This document shows positions 35,881-44,524 of a stretch of DNA of 64,000 nucleotides, one piece after another. A program made the position numbers and the translations under genes. The notes beneath the pieces were generated by a model that did no database searches, was not told the origin of the DNA, and saw only the letters and a program-made list of their open reading frames with translations. The stretch lies in contig NZ_JACHIW010000001.1 of NCBI RefSeq assembly GCF_014203395.1, positions 3,455,501 through 3,519,500 of the forward strand. The letters run 5' to 3'. The stretch is from Saccharopolyspora phatthalungensis. Lineage in GTDB: Bacteria; Actinomycetota; Actinomycetes; Mycobacteriales; Pseudonocardiaceae. How positions within the stretch are numbered: the first letter of the stretch is position 1; every line of letters begins with the position of its first letter.

Positions 35881-35903
35881 GTTTTCGATTATAAGGCGAA
35901 AAC
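35881..35903. promoter_or_regulatory. Probable NrtR operator with two overlapping divergent promoters
   Basis: The perfect 7-bp arms GTTTTCG (35881-35887) and CGAAAAC (35897-35903) are separated by 9 AT-rich bases. Inside the spacer lie TATAAT on the minus strand (35893-35888, for nrtR) and TATAAG on the plus strand (35890-35895, for nadA). One protein bound here would shut both promoters, so autoregulation is expected. Assignment to NrtR rests on position and symmetry. Confidence 0.7.
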
Positions 35904-35978
35904 CTCGGGGCGCTTGGTCCGGGGGATAAGCGGAGCTTCCGGGCGGGTTCTCCCGGGGGATCCGGCGAGGAGGACGAC

Positions 35979-36995
35979 ATGGCCGCGACTGCAACCTGGG
36001 AGCGGACCGATGCCGGTTACATCGGTGTGGAGCCCACCGACGACTGGGCTCGCGAGGTGCGAAAGCTGGCCGACGAGCGGGACGCCGTGCTGCTGGCGCA
36101 CAACTACCAGCTCCCGGAGATCCAGGACGTCGCCGACCACACGGGCGACTCGCTCGCGCTGAGCCGCATCGCGGCGAACAGCGCGGCGAGCACGATCGTC
36201 TTCTGCGGCGTGCACTTCATGGCCGAGACCGCGAAGATTCTCGGCCCGGACAAGACGGTGCTGATCCCGGATGCCCGAGCGGGCTGTTCGCTGGCCGACT
36301 CGATCACCGCCGATCAGCTGCGCGACTGGAAGGCCGAACATCCGGGCGCCGTCGTGGTGTCCTACGTCAACACCACGGCCGACGTGAAGGCGGAGACCGA
36401 CATCTGCTGCACCTCGTCGAACGCGGTGGACGTGGTGCGCTCCATCCCGGCCGACCGTGAGGTGCTGTTCTGCCCGGACCAGTTCCTGGGCGCGCACGTC
36501 AAGCGCGAGACCGGCCGCGACAACCTGCACATCTGGGCCGGTGAGTGCCACGTGCACGCCGGGATCAACGGGCCGGAGCTCGCCGAGCGGGCGGCGGCCA
36601 ATCCGGACGCCGACCTGTTCATCCACCCCGAGTGCGGGTGCGCGACCTCGGCGCTGTACCTGGCCGGCGAGGGCACCGTGGCCAAGGAGCGGGTGAAGAT
36701 CCTTTCCACCGGCGACATGCTGAGCGCGGCGAAGGAGACCGGCGCGCGTTCGGTGCTGGTGGCCACCGAGGTCGGCATGCTGCACCAGCTGCGCCGTGCC
36801 GCACCCGAGATCGACTTCCGGGCGGTCAACGACCGCGCGTCCTGCCGCTACATGAAGATGATCACCCCGGCCGCACTGCTGCGCTGCCTGCGCGAGGGCG
36901 CCGACGAGGTGCATGTGCCGACTGAAATCGCCGACCGCGCACGGGCCTCGGTCGAGCGGATGATCGCCATCGGCAAGCCCGGAGGTGGCGAATGA
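35979..36995 (+). CDS. nadA: Quinolinate synthase NadA
   Basis: [4Fe-4S] enzyme that condenses iminoaspartate with dihydroxyacetone phosphate to quinolinate. The protein is 338 aa. The three cluster Cys residues fall in [23 protein letters not shown] and [25 protein letters not shown] and [15 protein letters not shown] are also typical. ATG 35979 follows a strong GAGGAGGA ribosome site and a leader of about 75 nt. It is the first gene of nadABC, with 4-bp overlaps between genes. Confidence 0.96.
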   Translation: MAATATWERTDAGYIGVEPTDDWAREVRKLADERDAVLLAHNYQLPEIQDVADHTGDSLALSRIAANSAASTIVFCGVHFMAETAKILGPDKTVLIPDARAGCSLADSITADQLRDWKAEHPGAVVVSYVNTTADVKAETDICCTSSNAVDVVRSIPADREVLFCPDQFLGAHVKRETGRDNLHIWAGECHVHAGINGPELAERAAANPDADLFIHPECGCATSALYLAGEGTVAKERVKILSTGDMLSAAKETGARSVLVATEVGMLHQLRRAAPEIDFRAVNDRASCRYMKMITPAALLRCLREGADEVHVPTEIADRARASVERMIAIGKPGGGE

Positions 36996-38596
36996 GCTGG
37001 GAAGCGGGCGCGGACTTACTCGTCGTCGGCACCGGTGTCGCGGGCCTGACGGCGGCGTTGCGGGCCCGGGAGCTGGGCCTGCGGGTCTTGGTGGTCAGCA
37101 AGGACGCCGTTTCGGCGGGCAACACCGGCTGGGCGCAGGGCGGTATCGCAGTGGTCCGGCCCGACGAGCTCGATCCGGGCGACAGCCTGCGCAAGCACGT
37201 CGAGGACACGCTGACGGCAGGCGTCGGCTTGTGCTCGCGCACAGCCGTGCGGGACATCCTCGCGGACGGTGCCGCGGCGATCGCGCGGTTGCGCGCGGCC
37301 GGTGCCCAGTTCGACGCGGGTTCCGACGGCGCGCTGGCGCGGACCCGCGAGGGCGGGCACAGCGCGTTCCGGGTGATCCATTCGGGCGGCGACGCCACCG
37401 GCGCGGAGGTCCAGCGCGCGCTGTCCGAAGCCGTACGCGGCGGCGGGATCCCGGTGCTGGAACAGCATTGCGTGGTCGAGGTGCTGCGCGGCGACAACGG
37501 AGCCGTCGCGGGGGCGCTCGCGACGGATGCCGAGAGCAGGCCGGGCGTGCTGCACGCCCCGGCCGTGCTGCTGGCGACCGGTGGGCTCGGCCAGCTCTAC
37601 GCGGCCACGACGAATCCCGAGGTGTCCACTGCGGACGGTATCGCGCTCGCGTTGCGGGCCGGTGCGTCGGTTGCCGACCTGGAGTTCGTGCAGTTCCATC
37701 CGACGGTGCTCTACATGCCGGGTGGGCCGCGAGGCCGGCGCCCGCTGATCACCGAGGCCGTCCGCGGCGAAGGTGCGGTGCTCGTCGACGTGCGCGGGCA
37801 GCGCGTGATGCGGGGCGAGCACCCGCTGGCCGACCTCGCGCCGCGCGATGTCGTGTCGGCGGCGATCAACCGGCGCGCCGCCGAAACCGGCGCGGAGCAC
37901 GTGTTCCTTGACGCGACCGTCATCGGTGCTGGGTTCCCCAAGCGGTTCCCGACCGTCTACGCCGCCTGCCGGGCGGCCGGGATCGACCCGCTCCACGAGC
38001 CGATCCCGGTGGCCAGCGCGGCGCACTATTCCTGCGGCGGCGTGGTGTCCGATGTGGATGGTCGTACCTCGGTCAACGGGCTCTATGCCGCCGGTGAGGT
38101 CGCGTGCACTGGGTTGCACGGCGCGAACCGGCTGGCGTCCAACAGCCTGCTGGAGGGGCTCGTGGTCGGTGGGCGCGCGGCCGAGGCGGTGGCCAGGGAC
38201 CTGGGCTGCGGCCTGCTGAGCCGCACGACCATCGGCGAGGTCATGCAGCCCGCGATGGCCGTGGTCGACCGGGACCTGTTGCAGCGCACCATGAGCCGGC
38301 ACGCCGGCATCGGGCGGGATGACGAGGGAATGTCGTCCGCAACGGCGACGCTGGACCGGGCCGCCATCGTCCGTCCACTGCGGACCCGGCAGACGGTGGA
38401 AGACTCGTCGCTGACGCTGACCGCGCAGGCGTTGCTCGCGGCGGCCCGGCAACGAGCCGAGTCGCGCGGCTGCCACCGCCGGACGGATTTCACGGAGACC
38501 GACGACCTGCGCTGGCGGCGCAGCACCGTGCTCCGGCTGGACGCCTCGGGGTGGCTCATCCACACCGGGGTCGGGATTGCGAGGACAGCGGCATGA
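36992..38596 (+). CDS. nadB: L-aspartate oxidase NadB
   Basis: FAD enzyme oxidising L-Asp to iminoaspartate for NadA. The protein is 534 aa. The FAD-binding loop is [17 protein letters not shown] at the N terminus. [12 protein letters not shown], the substrate region [13 protein letters not shown], and [17 protein letters not shown] with [27 protein letters not shown] are present. A helical C-terminal domain carries [13 protein letters not shown]. It is translationally coupled to nadA upstream and nadC downstream. Confidence 0.96.
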   Translation: MSWEAGADLLVVGTGVAGLTAALRARELGLRVLVVSKDAVSAGNTGWAQGGIAVVRPDELDPGDSLRKHVEDTLTAGVGLCSRTAVRDILADGAAAIARLRAAGAQFDAGSDGALARTREGGHSAFRVIHSGGDATGAEVQRALSEAVRGGGIPVLEQHCVVEVLRGDNGAVAGALATDAESRPGVLHAPAVLLATGGLGQLYAATTNPEVSTADGIALALRAGASVADLEFVQFHPTVLYMPGGPRGRRPLITEAVRGEGAVLVDVRGQRVMRGEHPLADLAPRDVVSAAINRRAAETGAEHVFLDATVIGAGFPKRFPTVYAACRAAGIDPLHEPIPVASAAHYSCGGVVSDVDGRTSVNGLYAAGEVACTGLHGANRLASNSLLEGLVVGGRAAEAVARDLGCGLLSRTTIGEVMQPAMAVVDRDLLQRTMSRHAGIGRDDEGMSSATATLDRAAIVRPLRTRQTVEDSSLTLTAQALLAAARQRAESRGCHRRTDFTETDDLRWRRSTVLRLDASGWLIHTGVGIARTAA

Positions 38597-39453
38597 CTAT
38601 CGACCTGGACAGCGACCTGGACGGGGCCCGCGAGGTCGTGCGCACGGCGCTGGCAGAGGACCTGCGCTACGGGCCGGACGCGACCACCGAGGCGACGGTG
38701 CCCGCCGACGCCATCGCCGAGGCCGGGTTCAACACCCGCCGCGCCGGGGTGGTCGCCGGCCTGCCGCTGGCGCGCCTAGTGCTCGACGAGGTGCTCGGCG
38801 CGGATTCCTACACCGTGCTGTCCGAGCGCTCCGATGGCGACGTGCTGGCGCCCGGCGACTGCGTGCTGCGGGTGAAAGCTCCGGTCCGTGGCCTGCTCAC
38901 GGCCGAACGCACGGCGCTGAACCTGCTGTGCCACCTGTCCGGCATCGCTACCGCGACCGCGGCGTGGGTCGATGCGGTGGCGGGCACCGGCTGCCGCATC
39001 CGGGACAGCCGGAAGACGCTGCCGGGCCTGCGGGTGCTGCAAAAGTACGCGGTGCGCTGCGGCGGCGGCGTCAACCACCGGATGGGCCTCGGCGATGCGG
39101 TGCTGATCAAGGACAACCACGTGGTCGCGGCGGGCTCTGCGGTCGCGGCGGTGCGGGCGTGCCGAGCGCACGCGCCCGAACTGCCCATGGAAGTCGAGGT
39201 GTCCACACTGGACGAACTCGACGCGGTGCTGGCGGAGGACGTGGCACTGGTCCTGCTGGACAACTTCACGCCGGAGCAATGCGCGCAAGCGGTCCAGCGA
39301 GTGCAAGCGGCTTCGCCGCGCACGGAACTCGAGGCATCGGGGGGCCTGACCCTCGACGTCGCCCGGGCCTACGCGGAAACGGGCGTCCAGTACCTGGCGG
39401 TAGGGGGCCTGACCCACTCGTCCCCGGCCCTCGACCTCGGCCTCGACATGTAG
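38593..39453 (+). CDS. nadC: Nicotinate-nucleotide pyrophosphorylase (QPRTase) NadC
   Basis: Converts quinolinate and PRPP to nicotinate mononucleotide. The protein is 286 aa. The signature runs from RDSRKTLPGLRVLQKYAV through CGGGVNHRMGLGDAVLIKDNH. EVEVSTLDELDAVL, VLLDNFTPEQCA and ASGGLTLDVARAYAETGVQY follow. ATG 38593 overlaps the nadB stop by 4 bp. It completes the de novo NAD pathway encoded here. Confidence 0.96.
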   Translation: MTIDLDSDLDGAREVVRTALAEDLRYGPDATTEATVPADAIAEAGFNTRRAGVVAGLPLARLVLDEVLGADSYTVLSERSDGDVLAPGDCVLRVKAPVRGLLTAERTALNLLCHLSGIATATAAWVDAVAGTGCRIRDSRKTLPGLRVLQKYAVRCGGGVNHRMGLGDAVLIKDNHVVAAGSAVAAVRACRAHAPELPMEVEVSTLDELDAVLAEDVALVLLDNFTPEQCAQAVQRVQAASPRTELEASGGLTLDVARAYAETGVQYLAVGGLTHSSPALDLGLDM

Positions 39454-39488
39454 TCACGCCCGGGTAATCGGGTCTGCGCCGTACTCGG

Positions 39489-40066
39489 TCACAGCAGGGA
39501 TTCGAAGTCGATTCGCAGCTCCACGGGGTCGGACACCGACAACTTGCCGGTGTCCGCTCCGGCGGGCGCATAGGTGCGGGTCGTGGGGTCGAGGCGGTAG
39601 CGGAACGCGGTCAGGCGCCGTTCGTCCAGCGAATTGCTCTCGAATCGCCAGAAGTGTTCGATGCCCGCTGCGGCGTACTCGGCGGGTTTGTCAGTCTGAT
39701 CGGCAGTCACCGACCCCGGCGACATCACCTCGACCACCAGCAGACAGTGCTGCGGCCGCAGGACCGCATCATCCGGCAAGGTGGAGTCGTACACCACGAC
39801 GTCCGGCCTGCGGTTGAGCAGCGGTACGTCCCGCAACCGGAGGTCGACGTCCGTGGCCACGGTGAGCTCGGCTCCAGCGGCGAGTTCAAGTTCGTTCGCG
39901 AGACGCCGTGCGATGATCTTGTGCAGGCGACGCGGGGCGGGCGTCACGACGATGGCTCCATCGACAATCTCGATGCGGCGGCATACTTCTTCGGGCAGCG
40001 CCTCATACTCCGCAGCGCTGAGCCCCCCCCGGGCGGTAGCACCATCCAGTCGGGCGGCGCAGTCAT
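39489..40066 (-). pseudogene. Uma2-family (PD-(D/E)XK-fold) protein, frameshifted in a G8 tract
   Basis: Putative nuclease-fold protein of the Uma2/DUF820 family. The continuous part, 39489-39947, holds RRPDVVVYDS and LLVVEVMSPGSVTADQTDKPAEYAAAGIEHFW, the family's PD-ExK-like core. The missing N terminus is present in the neighbouring frame: ATG 40066 after GGAGAGGGG reads MTAPPDWMVLPPG. The two frames meet at eight consecutive G (minus strand; 40023-40030 on the plus strand). One more G would restore LSAAEYEALPEEVCRRIEIV and a product of 192 aa, the family's normal size. This could be a mutation, phase variation or a sequencing error. Confidence 0.8.
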
Positions 40067-40238
40067 CGTCGAACCCCTCTCCCCGCGCGTACCGGACCAG
40101 CGGAGCCAGAACGCCCCGTCGGCGGGGATCTTGCGCGATGATTCCGTAACCTAGAGCAACTAGATGCTACCCGTTGTGTTCGGGCGGGTTGCTCTTGAGA
40201 TGATTTCGCCGGGGTTCGACTGATCGGGGTGAGGACTG

Positions 40239-41171
40239 GTGAGCATTGCGCGGCGCGACCGGGTGTTGCCTTCGCCGTTGCTGGGTGGGGTCTACCGGGC
40301 TCGTCGGCCCACCGGGCCGGTGGTCGGGTTGCTCGTGGTGGTGGCTTGCTTCGTCGTGGGGCAGGCGGCGGCCGCGCTGGTGCTGCTCCCGGTGCTCGGG
40401 GCTTCGCCGAACGCTCTGCTGGGCAGCGGCATGAGCCTGCGCGACCAGTTGGCGCTGCTGCTCTGTTTCCTCGGTGCGACCGGCCTGCTGGCGTTGTGGG
40501 TCTGGGGCAAGGAACGCCGTTCATTCGGCAGCGTGGGCTTCTTCCCGGCCTCGCGGATCGGCGCGAAGCTGGCGCTGGGCGCCGCCGTCGCGGTGGCGCT
40601 GCTGTCCGTGCCGGTGGGCGTTAACGTCCTCAGTGGACAGTTCGATGCCGGTGCCGTCCACGCCGCGCAGGTCGGCGGCGCGTTCGTCGCGCTGCTCGGG
40701 TTCGTCGTGCAGGCCAGCACCGAAGAGGCCCTCACCCGCGGGTATCTGATGCAGGTCACCTACCGGAAGTGGGGCCTGACCGCCGCGATCGCCTTCCAAG
40801 CGGTCGTGTTCGCCGCGTCGCACGGCGTCAACCACAACGTCAGCGTGATCGCCCTGGTCAACATCCTGCTGATCGGGCTGCTGCTGGGCTTCTGGGCATT
40901 GGCGGAGGGGAGCCTGTGGGGCGTGTGCGCCTTCCACGTGGTGTGGAACTGGTGCCAGGGCAACGTGTACGGCATCGAGGTGTCCGGAATGGACATCCGG
41001 ACCACCATGCTGGACATCAGGGGCGCGCCGGGCAGCACGCCCCTGCTCACCGGAGCCGGTTTCGGCATCGAAGGAAGCCTGTTCGCCACCGTGGTGCTTG
41101 CCATCGCCGCGGTCGCCGCCGCGCTCGCGTTCCGCCGTCGGCTCTCAGCCGCCCGTTCGAGTGCCGCGTGA
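40239..41171 (+). CDS. CPBP-family intramembrane metalloprotease
   Basis: Polytopic CAAX-protease/bacteriocin-immunity (Abi) family protein of 310 aa with about eight hydrophobic helices. The catalytic motifs are in order: STEEALTRGYLMQV (EExxxR), VVFAASHGVNHN (FxxxH) and FHVVWNWCQGN (HxxxN). Family members cleave prenylated or unmodified membrane peptides, or give immunity to bacteriocins. The substrate here is unknown. The GTG start follows GTGAGGA. The next gene is convergent. Confidence 0.85.
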   Translation: MSIARRDRVLPSPLLGGVYRARRPTGPVVGLLVVVACFVVGQAAAALVLLPVLGASPNALLGSGMSLRDQLALLLCFLGATGLLALWVWGKERRSFGSVGFFPASRIGAKLALGAAVAVALLSVPVGVNVLSGQFDAGAVHAAQVGGAFVALLGFVVQASTEEALTRGYLMQVTYRKWGLTAAIAFQAVVFAASHGVNHNVSVIALVNILLIGLLLGFWALAEGSLWGVCAFHVVWNWCQGNVYGIEVSGMDIRTTMLDIRGAPGSTPLLTGAGFGIEGSLFATVVLAIAAVAAALAFRRRLSAARSSAA

Positions 41172-41178
41172 TCGGGCG

Positions 41179-41982
41179 TCAGAATCGGCGGTTGGCGAGG
41201 ACCGGGACGGCCCGGCGGGCCTGATCGACCGCGGCCGGGTCCAGGTCGACGACCAGGACTTCCGGGGCGTCGGCGAGTTGCGCGTGCACCTGGCCCAGCG
41301 GGGTGGCCACCAGGCTGTAGCCGATGCCGGTCGGCGCCGTGCCGCTCGGCTCGCGGCCGACGCTGCGCGGATCGGCCTGGCCGCAGGCCACCACCCACGA
41401 CGTCGAGTCCAGCGCCCGCGCGCGCACCAGCAGTTCCCACTGCTCCCGCTTGCCCTCGCCGGCCCCCCAGGACGCCGCGGTGACGATCACCGAGGCGCCT
41501 TGGTCGGCCAACGTCGTGTACAGGCCGGGGAAGCGCACGTCGTAGCAGGTCGTCACGCCGATCTTGGTGCCGTCAAGGTCCACCACCACGGGCTGCGAAC
41601 CCGGCGCGACGGTGCGCGACTCGGCGAAGCCGAACGCGTCGAACAGGTGGATCTTGTCGTAGCTGGTGTCCAGGCCGCGGCCGGTGATCAGCAACGTGTT
41701 GGTGACCCGGCCGTCCTCGGTGGGCGTGAACATGCCCGCCACGACGGCGATGCCGGCCTCGTCGGCCAGTCGTCGCACCTCGCTGGCCCACGGCCCGTCC
41801 AGCGGCTCGGCCAGCGGCCCGAGCTTGATTCCGAAGCAGGCCATCGTCGCCTCCGGGAACACCGCCAGGTCGGCGCCCGCCTCGGCGGCCCGCCGCACGC
41901 CGTCGGCCACCAGTTCCAGGTTGGCCTTCGGGTCCGGACCGGACACGATCTGGCACGACGCAATCCGCATAACCACAACCAT
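41179..41982 (-). CDS. Nitrilase-superfamily carbon-nitrogen hydrolase (deaminated-glutathione amidase-like)
   Basis: C-N hydrolase of 267 aa. The Glu-Lys-Cys triad is visible in LAVFPEATMACFG, SYDKIHLFDAFGF and GVTTCYDVRFPGLY, and the C-terminal part has ATPLGQVHAQ. The DKIHLFDAFGF and YDVRFP signature is that of the Nit1/DCP amidase branch, which repairs deaminated glutathione or hydrolyses omega-amides. The exact substrate is open. ATG 41982 is chosen. An internal ATG at 41970 is possible. A palindrome upstream (42005-42027) may be its operator. Confidence 0.85.
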   Translation of the reverse strand: MVVVMRIASCQIVSGPDPKANLELVADGVRRAAEAGADLAVFPEATMACFGIKLGPLAEPLDGPWASEVRRLADEAGIAVVAGMFTPTEDGRVTNTLLITGRGLDTSYDKIHLFDAFGFAESRTVAPGSQPVVVDLDGTKIGVTTCYDVRFPGLYTTLADQGASVIVTAASWGAGEGKREQWELLVRARALDSTSWVVACGQADPRSVGREPSGTAPTGIGYSLVATPLGQVHAQLADAPEVLVVDLDPAAVDQARRAVPVLANRRF

Positions 41983-42004
41983 CCCTCGCTCACCCGTTAC
42001 GATT

Positions 42005-42027
42005 TTTGTATACCAGCGATATGCAAA
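42005..42027. promoter_or_regulatory. Operator-like palindrome upstream of the nitrilase gene
   Basis: TTTGTATA and TATGCAAA (one mismatch) are separated by 7 bp in a short AT-rich island, 23 bp ahead of the nitrilase start. The minus-strand TATACA inside it could be a -10 box. It resembles GntR- or TetR-type operators in form only. Confidence 0.4.
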
Positions 42028-42227
42028 CAGGGGGTTTCGTTGCGGTCGGGACGCGCTCGCCGCCCGCGATCCGTAGGCCGCCACCGCGGCGATCAACGAA
42101 CACCTGTCCGCGACGCAGCAGGTCTTGCTGGCGGGATGATGCGTCTCGGCGAGGCGGTATGACATGGTGGGGCGAACGCGGTTGCGGGGGACCGCTCGGC
42201 ACTAACGACGGACCCGAGGAGTCGAGG

Positions 42228-42386
42228 TTGAGCGAGGGCGAAGGCACCACCTTCATGCAGTGGCGCGAGCGGGCCCAGTCCGAGATCAGGGACGACCGCC
42301 CCAAGATGCGCGCAGTCTTTATCACCGCGGCGGCCGTGGTGGTCATCGGAATCGTGGTGGGATCCCTGGTCCTGCTGCTGTCCTGA
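42228..42386 (+). CDS. Small single-TM protein
   Basis: Product of 52 aa from TTG 42228 after a GAGGAGTCGAGG ribosome site. ATG 42255 would give 43 aa. A charged N-terminal part (FMQWRERAQSEIRDDRPKM) is followed by one hydrophobic helix to the C terminus (about residues 30-52), so it is probably tail-anchored. The longer open frame from 42006 has non-coding character. A strong hairpin follows. The function is unknown. Confidence 0.55.
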   Translation: MSEGEGTTFMQWRERAQSEIRDDRPKMRAVFITAAAVVVIGIVVGSLVLLLS

Positions 42387-42396
42387 CCCAGGGAGA

Positions 42397-42442
42397 GGCG
42401 ATTTCAATGGAAATCAGCGCGTCGATTTCCGTTGAAATCGCC
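42397..42442. terminator. Bidirectional terminator with GGCGATTTC core
   Basis: A 19-bp stem with one mismatch (42397-42415 with 42424-42442) and an 8-nt loop lies between two convergent genes, 11 bp after the small-protein stop and 6 bp before the CNNM-gene stop. Each arm is itself a copy of the palindrome found at 29002-29021. Confidence 0.75.
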
Positions 42443-42447
42443 CACAA

Positions 42448-43740
42448 TCACTGCTGGCCATCGAGTTTGGTGACCAGCAGGCGAGACACCCGGTGACCGT
42501 CCATCTTGCGAACCGTGAAGCGGTGGCCGAGAGCTTCTAGGGAGTCGCCCTCGGTCGGCACCCTTCCGAGGCGGCTGACGACGAAGCCCGCCACGGTGTC
42601 GTACGGTCCTTCCGGCAGCGCGATGCCGGTCCGCTGCTCGAAATCGGCGTGGTGCAGCAGGCCGTCGACCTCGAAGTTACCGTCCGCCCCCGACCGCACC
42701 GGGGCGGCGCTGGGGTCGTACTCGTCCCAGATCTCGCCGACGACCTCTTCCACGAGGTCCTCGACGGTGACGATGCCCGCGGTGCCGCCATACTCGTCGA
42801 CCACCACCGCCAGGTGCCCGCCGCGCCGCCGCATCAGCGTCAGCGCCGCCAGCACCGGCTTGCTCGCCGGCAGCGCGGTCACCGGACGGGTCAGGTCGCC
42901 GACCGTGCGCACCCCCTCGCGGTTGGCGTAGGTGATGGTGAGCAGGTCGCGGACGTGGATGAACCCGACGACGTCGTCGGCTGTTTCCCGGATGACCGGG
43001 TAGCGCGAATGCGGCTTGTTGGCGACCTCGGCGATCGCCTCGGCCAACGGCAGGGTGTAGTGGAGGAAGGCGACCTCGGTGCGCGGCACCATGACCTCCG
43101 CGAGCACCCGGTCGGTGGCCCGGAACGCGTCGCTGAGCAGCCGCCGCTCTTCGACGGTCAACTGCTCGTTGGTGCGCACCATGTCCCGCAGTTCTTCCTC
43201 GCTGACCTTGTCTTCCTCGGCGCGCGGATCGATGCCCAGCAACCGGACCACGGCGTTGGTGGACTTCGACAGCAGCCAGATCAACGGCCGCGACAGCGCC
43301 GCCACCCGGTCCAGCACCCCGGCGGTCACCAAAGCGACGGCCTCGGTCTTCTGCAGCGCCAGCCGCTTGGGAGCGAGCTCACCGAGCACCAGCGACAGGT
43401 AGGACACGAACAGGGTCACCAGCACCAGCGCCAGTGACGCGGCCAAGCCGATCGGCAGTCCCCAGCCCGCCAGCACGGGCTCTAAACGCACCGCGATCGT
43501 CGCGCCGCCGTAGCTGGAGGCGAAGAACCCGGCGAACGTGACACCGATCTGCACCGCCGACAGGAAGCGGTTGGAGTCGGCGCGCAGCTTGGCCACCCGC
43601 GCGCCGCGCCGGTCGCGCCCGGCGAGCTTGCGGACCTGGCTCTCGCGCAGCGACACCAACGCGATCTCGGCAGCCGCGAAGTAGCCGCCGAACAGCACGA
43701 ACAGCAGCACCAAGCCCAGGTTCCAAGCGACGCCGTCCAT
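42448..43740 (-). CDS. HlyC/CorC-type CNNM membrane protein with CBS pair
   Basis: Membrane protein of 430 aa related to CorB/CNNM magnesium or cobalt transporters. The CNNM domain with three to four helices covers about 1-190 (LGELAPKRLALQKTE, VNALVRLLGID-like region). A CBS pair occupies about 205-330 (VMVPRTEVAFLHYTLPLAEA, HLAVVVDEYGGTAGIVTVED). The C-terminal CorC_HlyC domain (about 345-425) contains EGPYDTVAGFVVSRLGRVPTEG. The family exports or senses Mg2+. It is followed on the minus strand by a terminator. Confidence 0.9.
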   Translation of the reverse strand: MDGVAWNLGLVLLFVLFGGYFAAAEIALVSLRESQVRKLAGRDRRGARVAKLRADSNRFLSAVQIGVTFAGFFASSYGGATIAVRLEPVLAGWGLPIGLAASLALVLVTLFVSYLSLVLGELAPKRLALQKTEAVALVTAGVLDRVAALSRPLIWLLSKSTNAVVRLLGIDPRAEEDKVSEEELRDMVRTNEQLTVEERRLLSDAFRATDRVLAEVMVPRTEVAFLHYTLPLAEAIAEVANKPHSRYPVIRETADDVVGFIHVRDLLTITYANREGVRTVGDLTRPVTALPASKPVLAALTLMRRRGGHLAVVVDEYGGTAGIVTVEDLVEEVVGEIWDEYDPSAAPVRSGADGNFEVDGLLHHADFEQRTGIALPEGPYDTVAGFVVSRLGRVPTEGDSLEALGHRFTVRKMDGHRVSRLLVTKLDGQQ

Positions 43741-43812
43741 GGTCCGATTGTTCCATTCCAGGGCGTTTTGGGCCTTCGGTCACCGGCCGGACCGGGCGGG
43801 CAGAGGTGATCG

Positions 43813-44496
43813 TCAGCTCGTCGCCCGCCAGTACTGGCGCTTCTTCTCGTCGCGCACCAGGATCCCGCGCTCAGCGAGTTCGGTGCGCAGCAGCGCCGCT
43901 TCCTTCCCGTCGCGTTTGCGCAGCGCACGGTCGCGGGCCGACATCAGCGCGTTGAGCCGCAGCGATAACTCCGGTGTGTCCTCGACCCATAAGCTGTAGC
44001 GGGCCGCGAACGGATCTTTGTCCCGCCACGGGTAGCCGTGGTCGGCGAAGGCCCGCCGCAGCGCGGCCTTATCCAAATCGGACGGCTGCCGGGCCAGTTC
44101 GCCGCCGGTTTCATCCAGGACCACGAAATGCTTTCCGTCGACGAAGACCGAGCCGATCTCGGCGCGCTCGACGTGCCGCGCCGACCGCCCGACGGTCAGC
44201 GTCAGCCGCTCCGGCGCGACGCTGACGGTCAACCGCTCCTGCGCCATCAATCCGGCGAAACCGAGCCCGATGATCGCGCCGATGGCGATGGCGCCCACCG
44301 TGCCCCACGGGTCGGGCACCGACGCGGCCAACTCGAACACGCCCTGGAACGGTGCCCACGGCAGCCCGGAGACCCAGGCTGCCACCAGCCGCAACAGCCA
44401 GAGGAGCAACGCCCCCAGCAGCGGGCAGATGAGCCACGAACCATGCCGGACCAGGCGGTGCTCGGCGACGGTGGTCGTGGCGGGGTCTGCTGCCAT
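43813..44496 (-). CDS. YqeB-family membrane protein
   Basis: Protein of 227 aa with two hydrophobic helices (about 20-44 and 65-84), followed by a PH-like beta domain (RLTVSVAPERLTLTVGRSAR, IGSVFVDGKHFVVLDETGGELARQPSDLD). A charged C-terminal helix is rich in Lys/Arg and ends KKRQYWRATS. The pattern matches YqeB of actinobacteria, whose function is unknown. It may be cotranscribed with the CNNM gene 72 bp downstream. Confidence 0.78.
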   Translation of the reverse strand: MAADPATTTVAEHRLVRHGSWLICPLLGALLLWLLRLVAAWVSGLPWAPFQGVFELAASVPDPWGTVGAIAIGAIIGLGFAGLMAQERLTVSVAPERLTLTVGRSARHVERAEIGSVFVDGKHFVVLDETGGELARQPSDLDKAALRRAFADHGYPWRDKDPFAARYSLWVEDTPELSLRLNALMSARDRALRKRDGKEAALLRTELAERGILVRDEKKRQYWRATS

Positions 44497-44524
44497 GCCG
44501 CCATTATCGCGGCGGCCCGCAGCG

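Noticed and set aside
42006..42227. N-terminal extension of the small single-TM protein
   Set aside because: It overlaps the operator-like palindrome and has a composition unlike coding sequence. TTG 42228 has the better ribosome site.
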